Source: Dyadobacter tibetensis Y620-1
GTDB lineage: Bacteria > Bacteroidota > Bacteroidia > Cytophagales > Spirosomataceae
Assembly (NCBI RefSeq): GCF_000566685.1
Contig: NZ_AZQN01000004.1
Span: 533,031-597,030, forward strand
Reading direction: 5' to 3'
Length of the DNA: 64,000 nucleotides
Part shown: positions 27,574 to 37,168 of the stretch, piece by piece
Layout: every line of letters starts with the position of its first letter
Numbering within the stretch: the first letter of the stretch is position 1
Notes under the pieces: generated by a model
Databases searched by the model: none
What the model saw: only the letters and a program-made list of their open reading frames with translations
Told to the model about the DNA's origin: nothing
Position numbers and translations under genes: made by a program

Positions 27574-30102
27574 ATGAACCGACTCAAGCTAATTTCCATC
27601 AGCAAGTACGCGCTTACCTATTTACTATTTTTCCTTCTTACCATTCCGGTTTTCTCTCAAGTAGTTGCTCCTTTGCCCACACAGGGGCCTACCTCCACTG
27701 GCGGACAGACTCAAGGCACGGGACAAACCGGAGCACCCCGGGGGAGTATTCCGGGCAGCAACCAACAAGGCCCCCAAGGACAACAGAATCAACCCGGACA
27801 GCAAGGCCAGCAGGGTAACCAAAGCAACCAGCAAGGTAACCAGCAAAACAACCAACAGGGCAATAACGAGGGTCAGAACCAAGCTGACGGAGATGGCGAT
27901 GCCCAAAATAACGACGATCAGGGCAAGGTTAACAAAGGAACCACCAACGCCCTGTCGGCTGAAGAGCAAGCTAAGATGCTGATTCGGAATAAGATTTATG
28001 GATATTCAATTTTCGCTAATAAGAATTTCAATCCTATTCCCGACTTTCAGATAACCACTCCTACCAACTATATCGTAGGTCCTGGCGATCAGCTGAATGT
28101 TTATATATATAATTATGCAGAGGCCACTTTTGAGCTGACAGTCAATAGAGACGGTTTTGTAACTATCCCAAGGGTAGGTAATGTTTACGTCGCAGGAAGG
28201 TCGATTGAAGAGGTTCGTAAGATTATGATCGACAAGTTTGCCCGTTTCACTCCAGGGCTTATTGGCAGCGGGGGTCAAACGGCGCAAACCAAATTAATGG
28301 TCACCTTAGGGGACATTCGCAGCATTCAGGTCTATGTCTCAGGAGAAGTAATTAACCCTGGAGCCTACCAGATGACTTCCCTATCTTCGGCTTTCAATGC
28401 GCTTTATCAAGCGGGAGGTCCTAATGAAATTGGTTCATTCCGAGACGTTCGCGTGGTACGAGCTGGAAAGGTAATTACACATCTGGACATTTACGACTTC
28501 CTATCCAACGGGAAAATTGATGGAGACATTCGTCTACAGGAAAACGATAATGTCGTAGTAGGGTACTATCTGAAGCGGGTGGAAGTAGATGGACTAGTAA
28601 AACGACCAGGGTTGTTCGAATTGAAGCCCGGAGAAAAACTGCTCGACGCCATTAATTATGCGGGTGGATTTGCGGATAAGGCATATCGGGGTAGAATTAA
28701 AATTGAGAGAGTTACCACAACCGAGCGCCGTATGGTGGATGTTCCTGAATCTGAATTTGCAAATTTCGAATTGCAGACAGGCGATTTAATTAATGTAGAA
28801 ACCATTCTGGATCGATTTGATAATATTGTCAGCATCGATGGGGCAGTTATGCGGCCGGGCAATTATGCCTTGGAAAATAGCGGATCCTTGAAAAAGCTGG
28901 TGGAAAATGCCCAGGGCCTTCGTGAAGATGCCTTCGTGGGCCGTATCAATGTTTTGAGAACCCGTACGGATCTGACAATTGAAAATATCTCTTTAAACTT
29001 TGCAGACATTCTTAATAATTCCGTTCCCGATTTGATATTGAACCGTCTGGATCAAGTAATTATTCCTTCTAAGTTTGAAATGGCCCAGTCGGCAAGTATA
29101 TCCGTAGAGGGAGAAGTGAATAACCCTAAATTCTCTGAAAACGAAGGAAAATTCGCTTACACGTCCAATATGACACTGGAAGACGCTCTGCTGTTGGCTG
29201 GAGGGCTAAAGGAATCGGCATATGCTTCGGAAGTAGAGGTAGTGCGTAGGAAAAGAAACAGTCCGGCAGGAGCTGCGAATGCTCAGATTGCAGAGGTGTT
29301 CAAGTTTAATGTGGACCGGGATTTATCCATGAATAGTAATGAGAGTCACTTCGTACTCTACCCCTTCGACCAGATTATTGTACGTAAGTCACCCAATTAT
29401 GTAGAACAGCAATCCGTATTTGTGGAAGGAGAAGTGTTAGTAAATGGCCCATTCAGTATTGTCAATAAAAACGATAAGATCAGTGATATTATCAATAGAG
29501 CGGGTGGACTTACCGAGCTTGCCTATCCAGAGGGTGCTACTTTGCTGCGTCGTACGGTTGTAACAAGCCTTCAGGACGCTACCGATTTTTTGGCCGAAGA
29601 AGCTAGTACCAAAAGTATCAAAGAAGGCAAAATAATTGGCGATCAACCCAATGTAAAAGAAGAGTCGATTGGTATCAAACTAAAGAATATCTTGAAAAAC
29701 CCAGGCTCCTTTGAGGATCTTGTCGTGCAGGAAGGAGATATCATTCGTGTACCTAAGCGACTAGAAACGGTGCAGGTAAATGGGGCCGTTCTTTATCCGA
29801 CAACGGTTAAATACGGTAAGGGACTTAATTTCACAGACTACATTTCGCAATCTGGAGGGTTTACGGTGTCCTCTCTTCGAAAAAGCTCTTATATCAAATA
29901 CCCTAATGGAAATATTGATCGGACCAGGCGTTTCCTTGTCTTCAATGTTTATCCTCGTGTAGAACCCGGATCTGAGATATTTGTACCTCTTAGGGCTGCA
30001 CCTACCCTAACCCCGCAACAAGCAATTTCGTCGACTACAGGTATATTATCGTCGATCATGACCCTAGTAGTAACAATTCTCGCTTTCCGCACGATTAACT
30101 AA
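27574..30102 (+). CDS. SLBB-domain outer-membrane polysaccharide export protein (OPX, Wza-like)
   Basis: An 842-residue exporter. The signal peptide (YALTYLLFFLLTIPVFS, then Q) has no lipobox Cys, unlike E. coli Wza. A Q/N/G-rich linker of ~90 residues follows (nt ~27670-27930), then the Poly_export domain beginning around NYIVGPGDQLNVYIYNY. A chain of SLBB beta-grasp units follows, each with a (V/I)xGxVxxPGxY-like motif (for example VYVSGEVINPGAYQM, VDGLVKRPGLFEL, VSIDGAVMRPGNYAL, VQVNGAVLYPTTV), about six in total. A single C-terminal hydrophobic segment closes the protein. Upstream ATG 27469 is open too, but would put 35 hydrophilic residues before the signal. It is the first gene of the long + strand locus. 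Confidence 0.9.
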   Translation: MNRLKLISISKYALTYLLFFLLTIPVFSQVVAPLPTQGPTSTGGQTQGTGQTGAPRGSIPGSNQQGPQGQQNQPGQQGQQGNQSNQQGNQQNNQQGNNEGQNQADGDGDAQNNDDQGKVNKGTTNALSAEEQAKMLIRNKIYGYSIFANKNFNPIPDFQITTPTNYIVGPGDQLNVYIYNYAEATFELTVNRDGFVTIPRVGNVYVAGRSIEEVRKIMIDKFARFTPGLIGSGGQTAQTKLMVTLGDIRSIQVYVSGEVINPGAYQMTSLSSAFNALYQAGGPNEIGSFRDVRVVRAGKVITHLDIYDFLSNGKIDGDIRLQENDNVVVGYYLKRVEVDGLVKRPGLFELKPGEKLLDAINYAGGFADKAYRGRIKIERVTTTERRMVDVPESEFANFELQTGDLINVETILDRFDNIVSIDGAVMRPGNYALENSGSLKKLVENAQGLREDAFVGRINVLRTRTDLTIENISLNFADILNNSVPDLILNRLDQVIIPSKFEMAQSASISVEGEVNNPKFSENEGKFAYTSNMTLEDALLLAGGLKESAYASEVEVVRRKRNSPAGAANAQIAEVFKFNVDRDLSMNSNESHFVLYPFDQIIVRKSPNYVEQQSVFVEGEVLVNGPFSIVNKNDKISDIINRAGGLTELAYPEGATLLRRTVVTSLQDATDFLAEEASTKSIKEGKIIGDQPNVKEESIGIKLKNILKNPGSFEDLVVQEGDIIRVPKRLETVQVNGAVLYPTTVKYGKGLNFTDYISQSGGFTVSSLRKSSYIKYPNGNIDRTRRFLVFNVYPRVEPGSEIFVPLRAAPTLTPQQAISSTTGILSSIMTLVVTILAFRTIN

Positions 30103-30107
30103 TTACC

Positions 30108-31178
30108 ATGGCACAAAGCACACAGACCGTACCAGACGACCAACTTACACCCAAAGACGTGGTGGAGAAACTGATTCTAATCAAAGACTCCATTCTGAAG
30201 AACTGGAAATATATCCTCATATTCCCTTTAATTGGCTTAGGCATAGGATATGCCCTCGATCAGATACTAAAAAACCCCACCAAATATGAGGCGGTGGTCG
30301 TTTTTAACCTGGGAACCGGAGGACAGAACAGTGGCATCGGGGATGTTGCTGGCCTGCTTGGGCTAGGGTCGGCACCTGACGCCAATATATTTACTGGTGA
30401 AAACTTCTTCTATTTTGTTAAGTCCCGTCCCGTTTTGGAACGAAACTTAATGAAAGAAGTGGAGGTGGAAGGCAAAAAAATGATTTTGGCCAATTATTAC
30501 ATCCAGACCAGTGGAATTAAGCACGATGAATGGGAAGATCGTCCCGACATGCATAACTTTCAGTTCAAAGAAAGAGACCCTTCTAAACTAGAACTTAAGG
30601 ATCGTGTGGTACTCAACGAGCTGGTGACGAAGGCTGCCGGGGATACCGAGATTGGAACCCTGGACCGAAAATCATCCTTTATTGCCCTGGCAACCAGCAT
30701 GGAAAACGAGCTTTTGGCTGGTCTTTGGGTGACTAATCTGCTGGATACCGTTGAAGAAATGTATACGGAAAATCAAACCCAGAAAACTAGAAAAACCAGG
30801 GACCTACTTCGTCGGAGAGCCGACTCTCTGGCCACTGTGCTAGGCATAACTGAAAACAAACTTGCCAGGCAGATGGACAGTAATCAGCAACTGATATTTG
30901 CTGCCCCAAAATTACAAACCAGTAGTACGGAGCGTAAATCTACATTTATTCAGCAGCTATATTACGAAGCCTTAGGCAGTGTTGAAAAAATGAATGTTTC
31001 ACTGGTTCGTGAATCACCACTATTCACTAAAATTGAAGACATTAAAGTGCCGCTCGACATGAAGTACGAAGAGGCTAAGCGAGCTAAAATTGGCGCATTG
31101 GCTGGATTGCTCATTGCTTTCGTTTTCATCTATTTCAGAACTGTGTTCACCTCAGTACCCAAACAAGAGCAACTATAA
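30108..31178 (+). CDS. Wzz/Wzc-like polysaccharide co-polymerase (no kinase domain)
   Basis: A 356-residue PCP-type protein with a TM helix at ~38-58 (YILIFPLIGLGIGYAL), a long periplasmic domain with coiled-coil helices (~210-260) and a second TM at ~325-345 (GALAGLLIAFVFIYF). It lacks a C-terminal tyrosine kinase. Such proteins link chain elongation to export and contact the OPX protein encoded 5 nt upstream. Chain-length control is inferred from the family. Confidence 0.83.
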   Translation: MAQSTQTVPDDQLTPKDVVEKLILIKDSILKNWKYILIFPLIGLGIGYALDQILKNPTKYEAVVVFNLGTGGQNSGIGDVAGLLGLGSAPDANIFTGENFFYFVKSRPVLERNLMKEVEVEGKKMILANYYIQTSGIKHDEWEDRPDMHNFQFKERDPSKLELKDRVVLNELVTKAAGDTEIGTLDRKSSFIALATSMENELLAGLWVTNLLDTVEEMYTENQTQKTRKTRDLLRRRADSLATVLGITENKLARQMDSNQQLIFAAPKLQTSSTERKSTFIQQLYYEALGSVEKMNVSLVRESPLFTKIEDIKVPLDMKYEEAKRAKIGALAGLLIAFVFIYFRTVFTSVPKQEQL

Positions 31179-31187
31179 ATCACTATC

Positions 31188-32015
31188 ATGCAGCATAATA
31201 TAACCATAAAGGCCGGTGGTTCGGAAAAAGATTACTGGAAGGATTTATGGCTCAACCGCCAGTTATTATTGATTTTATCTAAAAGAGATATTTCTGTTCG
31301 GTATAAACAAACACTTTTGGGAGTAGCCTGGAGCGTATTACGCCCTCTGATGACCATGACGGTCATGGTGTTTGTATTTAGTTACCTGGCCAAGATTAAG
31401 AGCGATCCGGGTATCCCCTATCCGCTTATGGTGCTGAGCGGCTTGACCATCTGGACATTTTTTGCGAATACCTTTACCCAGATCAGCAATAGTATACTAA
31501 TCAATTCCAATCTGGTTTCCAAGGTCTACTTTCCCAGACTACTGATGCCCCTCAGCTCGATTGCTGTCGGATTGGTAGACTTTCTGATCACCTTCGGGAT
31601 ATTTTTACTACTCACGGCTTTCTTTCAGCATCCACTGAGTGTAAACCTGATTTACTTACCTTTTTTCGTACTCCTTACTTTCGTTACAGCACTGGGATTC
31701 GGTTTGTTTTTTGCCGTCCTGAATGTTCGTTTCCGTGACATAGGTCAACTGATCCCATTTATGGTGCAAGTGGGTATGTACGCTTGCCCTGTTGCCTATA
31801 GCAGTACACTTGCGCAAGGGACATGGTTCGAAAAATACTATAATCTTAATCCCTTGGTAGGGATTATTGATGGCTTTCGGTGGTGCCTTCTTGGCGATAA
31901 GGCTTATTTCAATCCCGATAGCCTTTATTCTACCGCTATTATCTCAACTACCGTATTGATACTTTCACTGATTTATTTCCGTAAAAAGGAAAATAGTTTC
32001 GTTGATCATATCTAA
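31188..32015 (+). CDS. ABC-2 polysaccharide exporter permease (Wzm/KpsM-like)
   Basis: A 275-residue inner-membrane permease with six hydrophobic segments. The N-terminal ...KRDISVRYKQTLLGVAWSVLRP stretch is the ABC-2 permease signature of polyol, LPS and capsule exporters, and YSSTLAQGTWFEKYYNLNPLVGIIDGFRW is the C-terminal hallmark. It sits 9 nt after the co-polymerase gene and 16 nt before its ATPase partner, so the pair exports a lipid-linked polysaccharide across the inner membrane. Confidence 0.93.
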   Translation: MQHNITIKAGGSEKDYWKDLWLNRQLLLILSKRDISVRYKQTLLGVAWSVLRPLMTMTVMVFVFSYLAKIKSDPGIPYPLMVLSGLTIWTFFANTFTQISNSILINSNLVSKVYFPRLLMPLSSIAVGLVDFLITFGIFLLLTAFFQHPLSVNLIYLPFFVLLTFVTALGFGLFFAVLNVRFRDIGQLIPFMVQVGMYACPVAYSSTLAQGTWFEKYYNLNPLVGIIDGFRWCLLGDKAYFNPDSLYSTAIISTTVLILSLIYFRKKENSFVDHI

Positions 32016-32031
32016 TTAGCTATTTTTGTTT

Positions 32032-33285
32032 ATGTCTGTAATTGTAGCTGAAAATATCAGTAAGAAATATATCATTGATCATCAAAAAAAGAGTGGGTCT
32101 TCCAGTCTTAAGGATATCGTATCCGAAAAATTTGATGGCATGTTCAAGTCAAAAGATGGATCCAACTCGACTAAAGAAGAGTTTTGGGCCTTAAAAGACG
32201 TGAACTTCAGTATCGAACAGGGCGACCGTATTGGTATTGTAGGTCATAATGGCGCGGGAAAGTCAACGCTTTTAAAGATTTTAAGCCGCATCACTGAACC
32301 CAGCACCGGAGAAATACGCATACAGGGGCGCATTGCCAGCCTCCTGGAAGTCGGTACTGGTTTCCATCCAGAGCTTACGGGCAGGGAGAATATCTTTTTG
32401 AACGGGGCCATATTGGGTATGGCTAAAAGAGAAATCAAGCAGTCATTCGATGCCATCGTTGATTTTGCAGGCGTAGAAAAATTTCTGGACACCCCTGTGA
32501 AACGCTATTCATCTGGTATGTATGTCCGTTTGGGTTTTGCTATAGCCGCCCACCTCAATCCAGAAATCCTTATTGTAGATGAAGTACTGGCGGTTGGAGA
32601 TACGGAGTTCCAGAAGAAATGTCTGGGAAAGATGCGGGATGTCTCCGAAAGTGGCCGTACGCTTTTGTTTGTAAGCCATAACCTAACAGCAATTCAAGCC
32701 CTTTGTAACCGTGCCTTTTATTTTGAAAAAGGACGACTTATTGATCAGGGCGATACGACTCATATCGTCACCAATTATCTTAGTAAGGTATCGCATAAAA
32801 CTCTGGAGAAACACTGGGATCATATCCATGATGCTCCGGGGAACGATGAGGTTCGTATCAAAAGCTTTAAGGTGACCCCGGAATATCAGGATAACCTTTC
32901 GCATATCGATGTTAGAACGCCCGTCGACTTCGAGTTTGAGTTCTGGAATATGGTGGAAGGAGCCAACTTGAATTTAAGTATGCATGTCTATACCTTCACA
33001 GGAGAATGTATTTTCAATGTAGGCACTACCTCTCAGCCATTTGGACAGGGTATAGTAAAAGGAGTATGCCGGCTTCCGGGAAACTTCCTCAACGATGGCT
33101 CTTATGTGGTATCCATGATGATCGTAAAAGACACCAGTACCGTATTGTATAATATGGAGGAGGCCCTCGTTTTCGACATTGAAGATTACCGGGAAAATGT
33201 TACTTGGTATGGCAAATGGCCAGGATATATTCGTCCTCAACTTGATTTTTCCATTCAACAATCTGAACATATAGTGAATGATTAA
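32032..33285 (+). CDS. ABC exporter ATPase with C-terminal Wzt glycan-binding domain
   Basis: A 417-residue ATPase. Walker A is GHNGAGKST (~71-79), the signature is YSSGMYVRLGFA, and Walker B ILIVDEVLAVGD precedes the H loop FVSHN. The first ~55 residues hold an insertion (KKSGSSSLKDIVSEKFDG) typical of Wzt/TagH types. After the ATPase domain (~260) comes a ~150-residue beta-sandwich resembling the Wzt C-terminal domain that recognises the finished O-polysaccharide end. The frame reaches TTG 32026, but ATG 32032 is the better start. It overlaps the aminotransferase gene by 8 nt. Confidence 0.93.
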   Translation: MSVIVAENISKKYIIDHQKKSGSSSLKDIVSEKFDGMFKSKDGSNSTKEEFWALKDVNFSIEQGDRIGIVGHNGAGKSTLLKILSRITEPSTGEIRIQGRIASLLEVGTGFHPELTGRENIFLNGAILGMAKREIKQSFDAIVDFAGVEKFLDTPVKRYSSGMYVRLGFAIAAHLNPEILIVDEVLAVGDTEFQKKCLGKMRDVSESGRTLLFVSHNLTAIQALCNRAFYFEKGRLIDQGDTTHIVTNYLSKVSHKTLEKHWDHIHDAPGNDEVRIKSFKVTPEYQDNLSHIDVRTPVDFEFEFWNMVEGANLNLSMHVYTFTGECIFNVGTTSQPFGQGIVKGVCRLPGNFLNDGSYVVSMMIVKDTSTVLYNMEEALVFDIEDYRENVTWYGKWPGYIRPQLDFSIQQSEHIVND

Positions 33286-34360
33286 CGTCACTAAAACCTT
33301 CTTACCCGACCAGGAGCAATATCTTAAATATGTGCAGGGGATTTGGGAGCGGGGTTACCTTACCAATAACGGGCCTTTGCTGCAGGAGTTGGAACAACAG
33401 CTCAAAGATTATCTAGGAGTAAACCAGCTCTACTTTTGTACGAATGGAACCATCGTTTTGCAGATTGCTATTAAGGCATTGGAACTAGGAGGTGAAATTA
33501 TCACCACTCCCTTTTCTTATTGTGCCACCTCGAATGCCATTCTGTGGGAGAACTGTCAACCTGTTTTCGTCGACATAGATCCGAAGTCATTCAATATTAA
33601 TCCCGAACTCATAGAAGCTAGTATTACGCCTAAGACAAGCGCCATATTAGCCACTCACGTATATGGAAATCCCTGTGATGTAGAGGCCATTGAAAGTATT
33701 GCTACTAAACACGGCCTACGCGTTATTTACGATGCTGCTCATGCCTTTGGGGTGATCTACAAAAACAAATCGCTACTCTCTTATGGGGACATCAGCACCT
33801 GTAGCTTTCATGCGACCAAGGTGTTTCATACGATCGAAGGAGGCGCCCTTATCTCCAACTTGCCTGAACTGGATGGGAAACTGCATCTGCTCAGGGCATT
33901 TGGCCACCAGGGTGATGAAGTATACTTATATGCTGGTATCAACGGAAAGAACTCCGAATTCCATGCAGCCATGGGCTTGTGCAACTTGCCACATGTAAAA
34001 GACATAATTAAAGCCAGGTCCGAAATTTTTGACTGGTACGACCAAGGACTTAATTGGGACTTTATTTCCCGACCTACCCTTGCGGAAGGTGTGGAATATA
34101 ACTATGCCTATTACCCGGTAGTATTTGAGTCTGAGACAATACTAAAAGGGGTACTGGAAGCTCTTAAAGTAGAAGATATTATTCCACGGCGCTATTTTTA
34201 TCCGTCGTTGAACACCTTGGAATTTATGCCCGATGCCGCTAGCTGCCCGGTGTCCGAAGATATTTCGCTTCGGGTGATATGCCTGCCGCTTTATGTAGGA
34301 TTGCCCCAGGCCGATGTAATAAGAATCTGTAATATTATTAACGATTATCTGTCGCCATAA
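33278..34360 (+). CDS. DegT/DnrJ/EryC1/StrS sugar aminotransferase
   Basis: A 360-residue fold-type I PLP enzyme that aminates a nucleotide-keto-sugar. The PLP Lys181 lies in CSFHATKVFHTIEGG, and Asp152 in IYDAAHAFG stacks the ring. TTPFSYCATSNAI is the usual N-terminal motif. The keto-sugar substrate would need a 4,6-dehydratase, which is not found in this window. Start overlaps the Wzt stop by 8 nt. Confidence 0.9.
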   Translation: MINVTKTFLPDQEQYLKYVQGIWERGYLTNNGPLLQELEQQLKDYLGVNQLYFCTNGTIVLQIAIKALELGGEIITTPFSYCATSNAILWENCQPVFVDIDPKSFNINPELIEASITPKTSAILATHVYGNPCDVEAIESIATKHGLRVIYDAAHAFGVIYKNKSLLSYGDISTCSFHATKVFHTIEGGALISNLPELDGKLHLLRAFGHQGDEVYLYAGINGKNSEFHAAMGLCNLPHVKDIIKARSEIFDWYDQGLNWDFISRPTLAEGVEYNYAYYPVVFESETILKGVLEALKVEDIIPRRYFYPSLNTLEFMPDAASCPVSEDISLRVICLPLYVGLPQADVIRICNIINDYLSP

Positions 34361-34364
34361 TCTT

Positions 34365-36413
34365 ATGGTTATTTTATACTGGATTACCTTTATTGCTTTT
34401 ATTTTTGGAATTGGATGGGTGGCTTCTAGGATCGCTCAATCTTCCTTGTCCGAATGGATAATCACAGGCTTTGTCCTTTTCACGGGCACAGTCGTCCCCT
34501 CGGGCTTCCTGCTCTCAGCCTTAGACCTTACTGCCAGCACCCCTGCTTGGATACTGTGCAATTATTTAATTTTAAGTCTTCATTATTTTCTGTGGAAACG
34601 GCTGTTAAGCAACGCTAAACCGTTTGAAATAGGTGCCCTGCTAAAAGACCGTGCACGTACCTTTAAGATTTGGTTTTCAGAGCTGTCAGCTTATCTGAAA
34701 TTCCTTTTCCTTCTCCTATTTGCGACTTTTGCTCTGGTTGCAATTACCAATCTTATATTGGTAATATTTACTGTCCCCAACGAATGGGACAGCATGACAG
34801 GCCACCTCAACAGGGCTGTTCGTTATATACAGCGTGGCACCATGGCTCACTTCGGAGGAACCAATTGGAATATGGATACCTACCCGAAGAGCGTCACTGC
34901 TATTCAGATCTATACCTATCTGATTAGTGGAAAAATCGAAAATGCCTTTAAATTTATTCACCATCTCTCCTATTATGTCACCCTGGTATCCGTCTTTGGT
35001 ATCGCCCAGCGAATAGGGAGAAATTTGTCGGCCAGTATTTTTTGTGCCTTAGCTTATGGCTTTTTCCTGGATTTTTTAATGCAGGCCGTTACCACCGAAA
35101 CAGACAGTGTGCTCACAGCCTATCTTAGCTGTTTATTATACTTTTTATTTACATATTATGCCACCCGGAATAACAAATATCTGTATCTGTCCGGCATGGT
35201 TTTCGGCTTGGTTCTTGGCCATAAGGTTACCTTTGTTCTGTTAATGCCTTCTGTTTTCGTCATTATGTTGTATACGGTGTTTCTGGCACCAAACTTCTCC
35301 GTTTTCTTTCAGAGGTTTTATAGACTGGCCCTAGCCATCGTACTGGCTGTTATGGTATATACCTTACCCACAGGATATATTAAAAACATTCAAACTTTTG
35401 GTCATCCCATTGGCCCTCCCACTGCGCTGAAACATCAGTCCGTAGAGCGTGCTGGTACCATTCAGAATCTATTGAAACAAGGTAGTCGTAATGTCGTGCG
35501 CTATGGCTACGACTTCTTTAATCTGGATGGCATAAGAAATGCGCAATGGGGCTACGATCTGAATACCACCATCCGGAAGCCGATCGTATGGCTGGAAGAC
35601 CGACTGAATTTACGCCTAGATGAGGAGACGTCATATTCCATAGTACCCTTTTCCTTTCAACGTAGATTCGACTTTTATAATGCCAACCCTTATTGGGGTG
35701 TTTTCGGCTTTGCCCTTATACTCCCGCTCATTTTATTAGTCCTACTACGGGTCCTATCATCGAGGGTGCACTGGTTTCTTGCTCTGGCGTTTGTACTGCA
35801 TTATATGGCCATATCTTATTCAGCCGCCTACGATCCGTTTAAAGGCAGGTATTTTATTGAAACAGGGTTGTTTGGGGTCCTCTTCCTGCTCTTACTGTTT
35901 AGCAATCACCGACTTTCAATCTTAAAGCCGCGCAGGAAAATTTGGAAAGGATATATCGCCTTGGTGGTAATTTTAGGCTGTATTTCTGCAGTCATGTCTG
36001 TTTATCTGAACGTTCGCTGCCTACCCATCTCAGCATACGGTCACCAATCTGCACTCACCATGGACCGCATTGAATTTCAGACCTTTGCCCGTCCTGACAT
36101 TACCCAAGCTTATAAAAACTTCGACTCCATTGTTCCTCAGGATGCTGTGGTAGCATTAGCCACCATTAACGATGATTTTGAATATCCACTGTATGGGAAG
36201 AAACTGACACGAAAGTTAATAACAATCAATCCCTTCGAACAAGGATTGCAGCCCATACCAGAAGAAGCGGAATATTTATTTTATGATCGCAGCGTGGTAA
36301 ACGATACCAGTCGGATTAAAGCATTACCTACTGATATACGCCTGGGCTCCGACACGACCATGGTCAATCTTATTGTAAAAGGCGAAGATCATTATCTTCG
36401 TAAATTAAAATAA
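34365..36413 (+). CDS. Polytopic membrane glycosyltransferase-like protein
   Basis: A 682-residue protein with ~12 TM helices and a C-terminal globular part (~545-682). The first large periplasmic loop has an EWDSMTGHLNRAV motif with acidic residues in the place expected for GT-C family (PMT/ArnT-like) lipid-sugar transferases. I do not recognise the precise family. It lies between the aminotransferase and WbqC genes in the polysaccharide operon, so transfer of a sugar from a polyprenyl carrier is the most plausible role, by inference. Confidence 0.72.
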   Translation: MVILYWITFIAFIFGIGWVASRIAQSSLSEWIITGFVLFTGTVVPSGFLLSALDLTASTPAWILCNYLILSLHYFLWKRLLSNAKPFEIGALLKDRARTFKIWFSELSAYLKFLFLLLFATFALVAITNLILVIFTVPNEWDSMTGHLNRAVRYIQRGTMAHFGGTNWNMDTYPKSVTAIQIYTYLISGKIENAFKFIHHLSYYVTLVSVFGIAQRIGRNLSASIFCALAYGFFLDFLMQAVTTETDSVLTAYLSCLLYFLFTYYATRNNKYLYLSGMVFGLVLGHKVTFVLLMPSVFVIMLYTVFLAPNFSVFFQRFYRLALAIVLAVMVYTLPTGYIKNIQTFGHPIGPPTALKHQSVERAGTIQNLLKQGSRNVVRYGYDFFNLDGIRNAQWGYDLNTTIRKPIVWLEDRLNLRLDEETSYSIVPFSFQRRFDFYNANPYWGVFGFALILPLILLVLLRVLSSRVHWFLALAFVLHYMAISYSAAYDPFKGRYFIETGLFGVLFLLLLFSNHRLSILKPRRKIWKGYIALVVILGCISAVMSVYLNVRCLPISAYGHQSALTMDRIEFQTFARPDITQAYKNFDSIVPQDAVVALATINDDFEYPLYGKKLTRKLITINPFEQGLQPIPEEAEYLFYDRSVVNDTSRIKALPTDIRLGSDTTMVNLIVKGEDHYLRKLK

Positions 36414-36421
36414 GCCCATTT

Positions 36422-36442
36422 GTAACAGCTTCAGGCTGTTAC
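36422..36442. repeat. Short perfect inverted repeat inside the operon
   Basis: GTAACAGC at 36422-36429 pairs with GCTGTTAC at 36435-36442 around a TTCAG loop, in the 53-nt gap between two genes. There is no T tract, so it may be an mRNA-processing or stability hairpin. Confidence 0.5.
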
Positions 36443-36466
36443 CCTAAGCTTAAAACCACACGCCCT

Positions 36467-37165
36467 ATGACTTTAGGAATTATGCAGCCCTATATATTCC
36501 CTTATATAGGATATTTTCAACTGATCAGAGCCGTAGACAAGTTTGTCGTTTACGACGATGTGAACTTTATCAACAAAGGCTGGATCAACCGCAACCGGAT
36601 ATTGGTAGGGGGACAAGCGCATCAGTTTACGATTCCACTTAAGGAAGCGAGTCAAAATAAGTTGATCCTTGAAATTGAAATATCCAAAGATCAGTCCTGG
36701 AAGAAGAAGTTACTGAAGACTTTGCAACAATCATATCAGAAAGCTCCTTATTTCGACTCCGTTTATCCGGTAATCGAAGAAATAATCCAGGCTCCACATA
36801 CCACTATAGCCCAATTGACCGTTTCTGCTCTGGAGCGGCTTTGTAAGTTAATGCAAATTGATACTGAGATCGTCCCTACCTCTACCCTATTTAATAATAC
36901 TCACCTTAAAGGCCCGGATCGAATTTTGGATATCTGCAAACAGGTTGAAGCAGATCGTTATATCAATGCCATAGGTGGAATGGAACTTTATGATAAAAAA
37001 CGTTTTCAAGAGGAGGGTATAGGCCTGGCATTTATTAAAAGTAAGCCCATTTCTTACCAACAACTAAAAAATGAACACATTCCTTGGCTTTCAATCATAG
37101 ATATCCTTATGTTTAATGAACAGAAAGAATTGAATGGGTTTTTAGATCATTACGAATTAGTTTAA
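36467..37165 (+). CDS. WbqC-family protein
   Basis: A 232-residue WbqC protein: MTLGIMQPYIFPYIGYFQLI, then KFVVYDDVNFINKGWINRNRI, and SALERLCKLMQI. The family occurs in O-antigen and capsule loci next to sugar aminotransferases and acyltransferases, and its exact chemistry is not settled (it is thought to be involved in amino-sugar modification or transfer). Here it lies 3 nt before an acyltransferase gene, matching that context. Confidence 0.88.
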   Translation: MTLGIMQPYIFPYIGYFQLIRAVDKFVVYDDVNFINKGWINRNRILVGGQAHQFTIPLKEASQNKLILEIEISKDQSWKKKLLKTLQQSYQKAPYFDSVYPVIEEIIQAPHTTIAQLTVSALERLCKLMQIDTEIVPTSTLFNNTHLKGPDRILDICKQVEADRYINAIGGMELYDKKRFQEEGIGLAFIKSKPISYQQLKNEHIPWLSIIDILMFNEQKELNGFLDHYELV

Positions 37166-37168
37166 TAT

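Noticed and set aside
27670..27930. Possible CRISPR or tandem-repeat array
   Set aside because: The repetitive look comes from Gln/Gly/Asn codons within one reading frame; there are no spacers and no constant repeat unit.
27625..27969. Minus-strand frame across the Q/N/G-rich linker
   Set aside because: Low-complexity DNA gives long open frames on both strands; the Leu/Val-rich product is the reverse complement of Gln/Asn codons.
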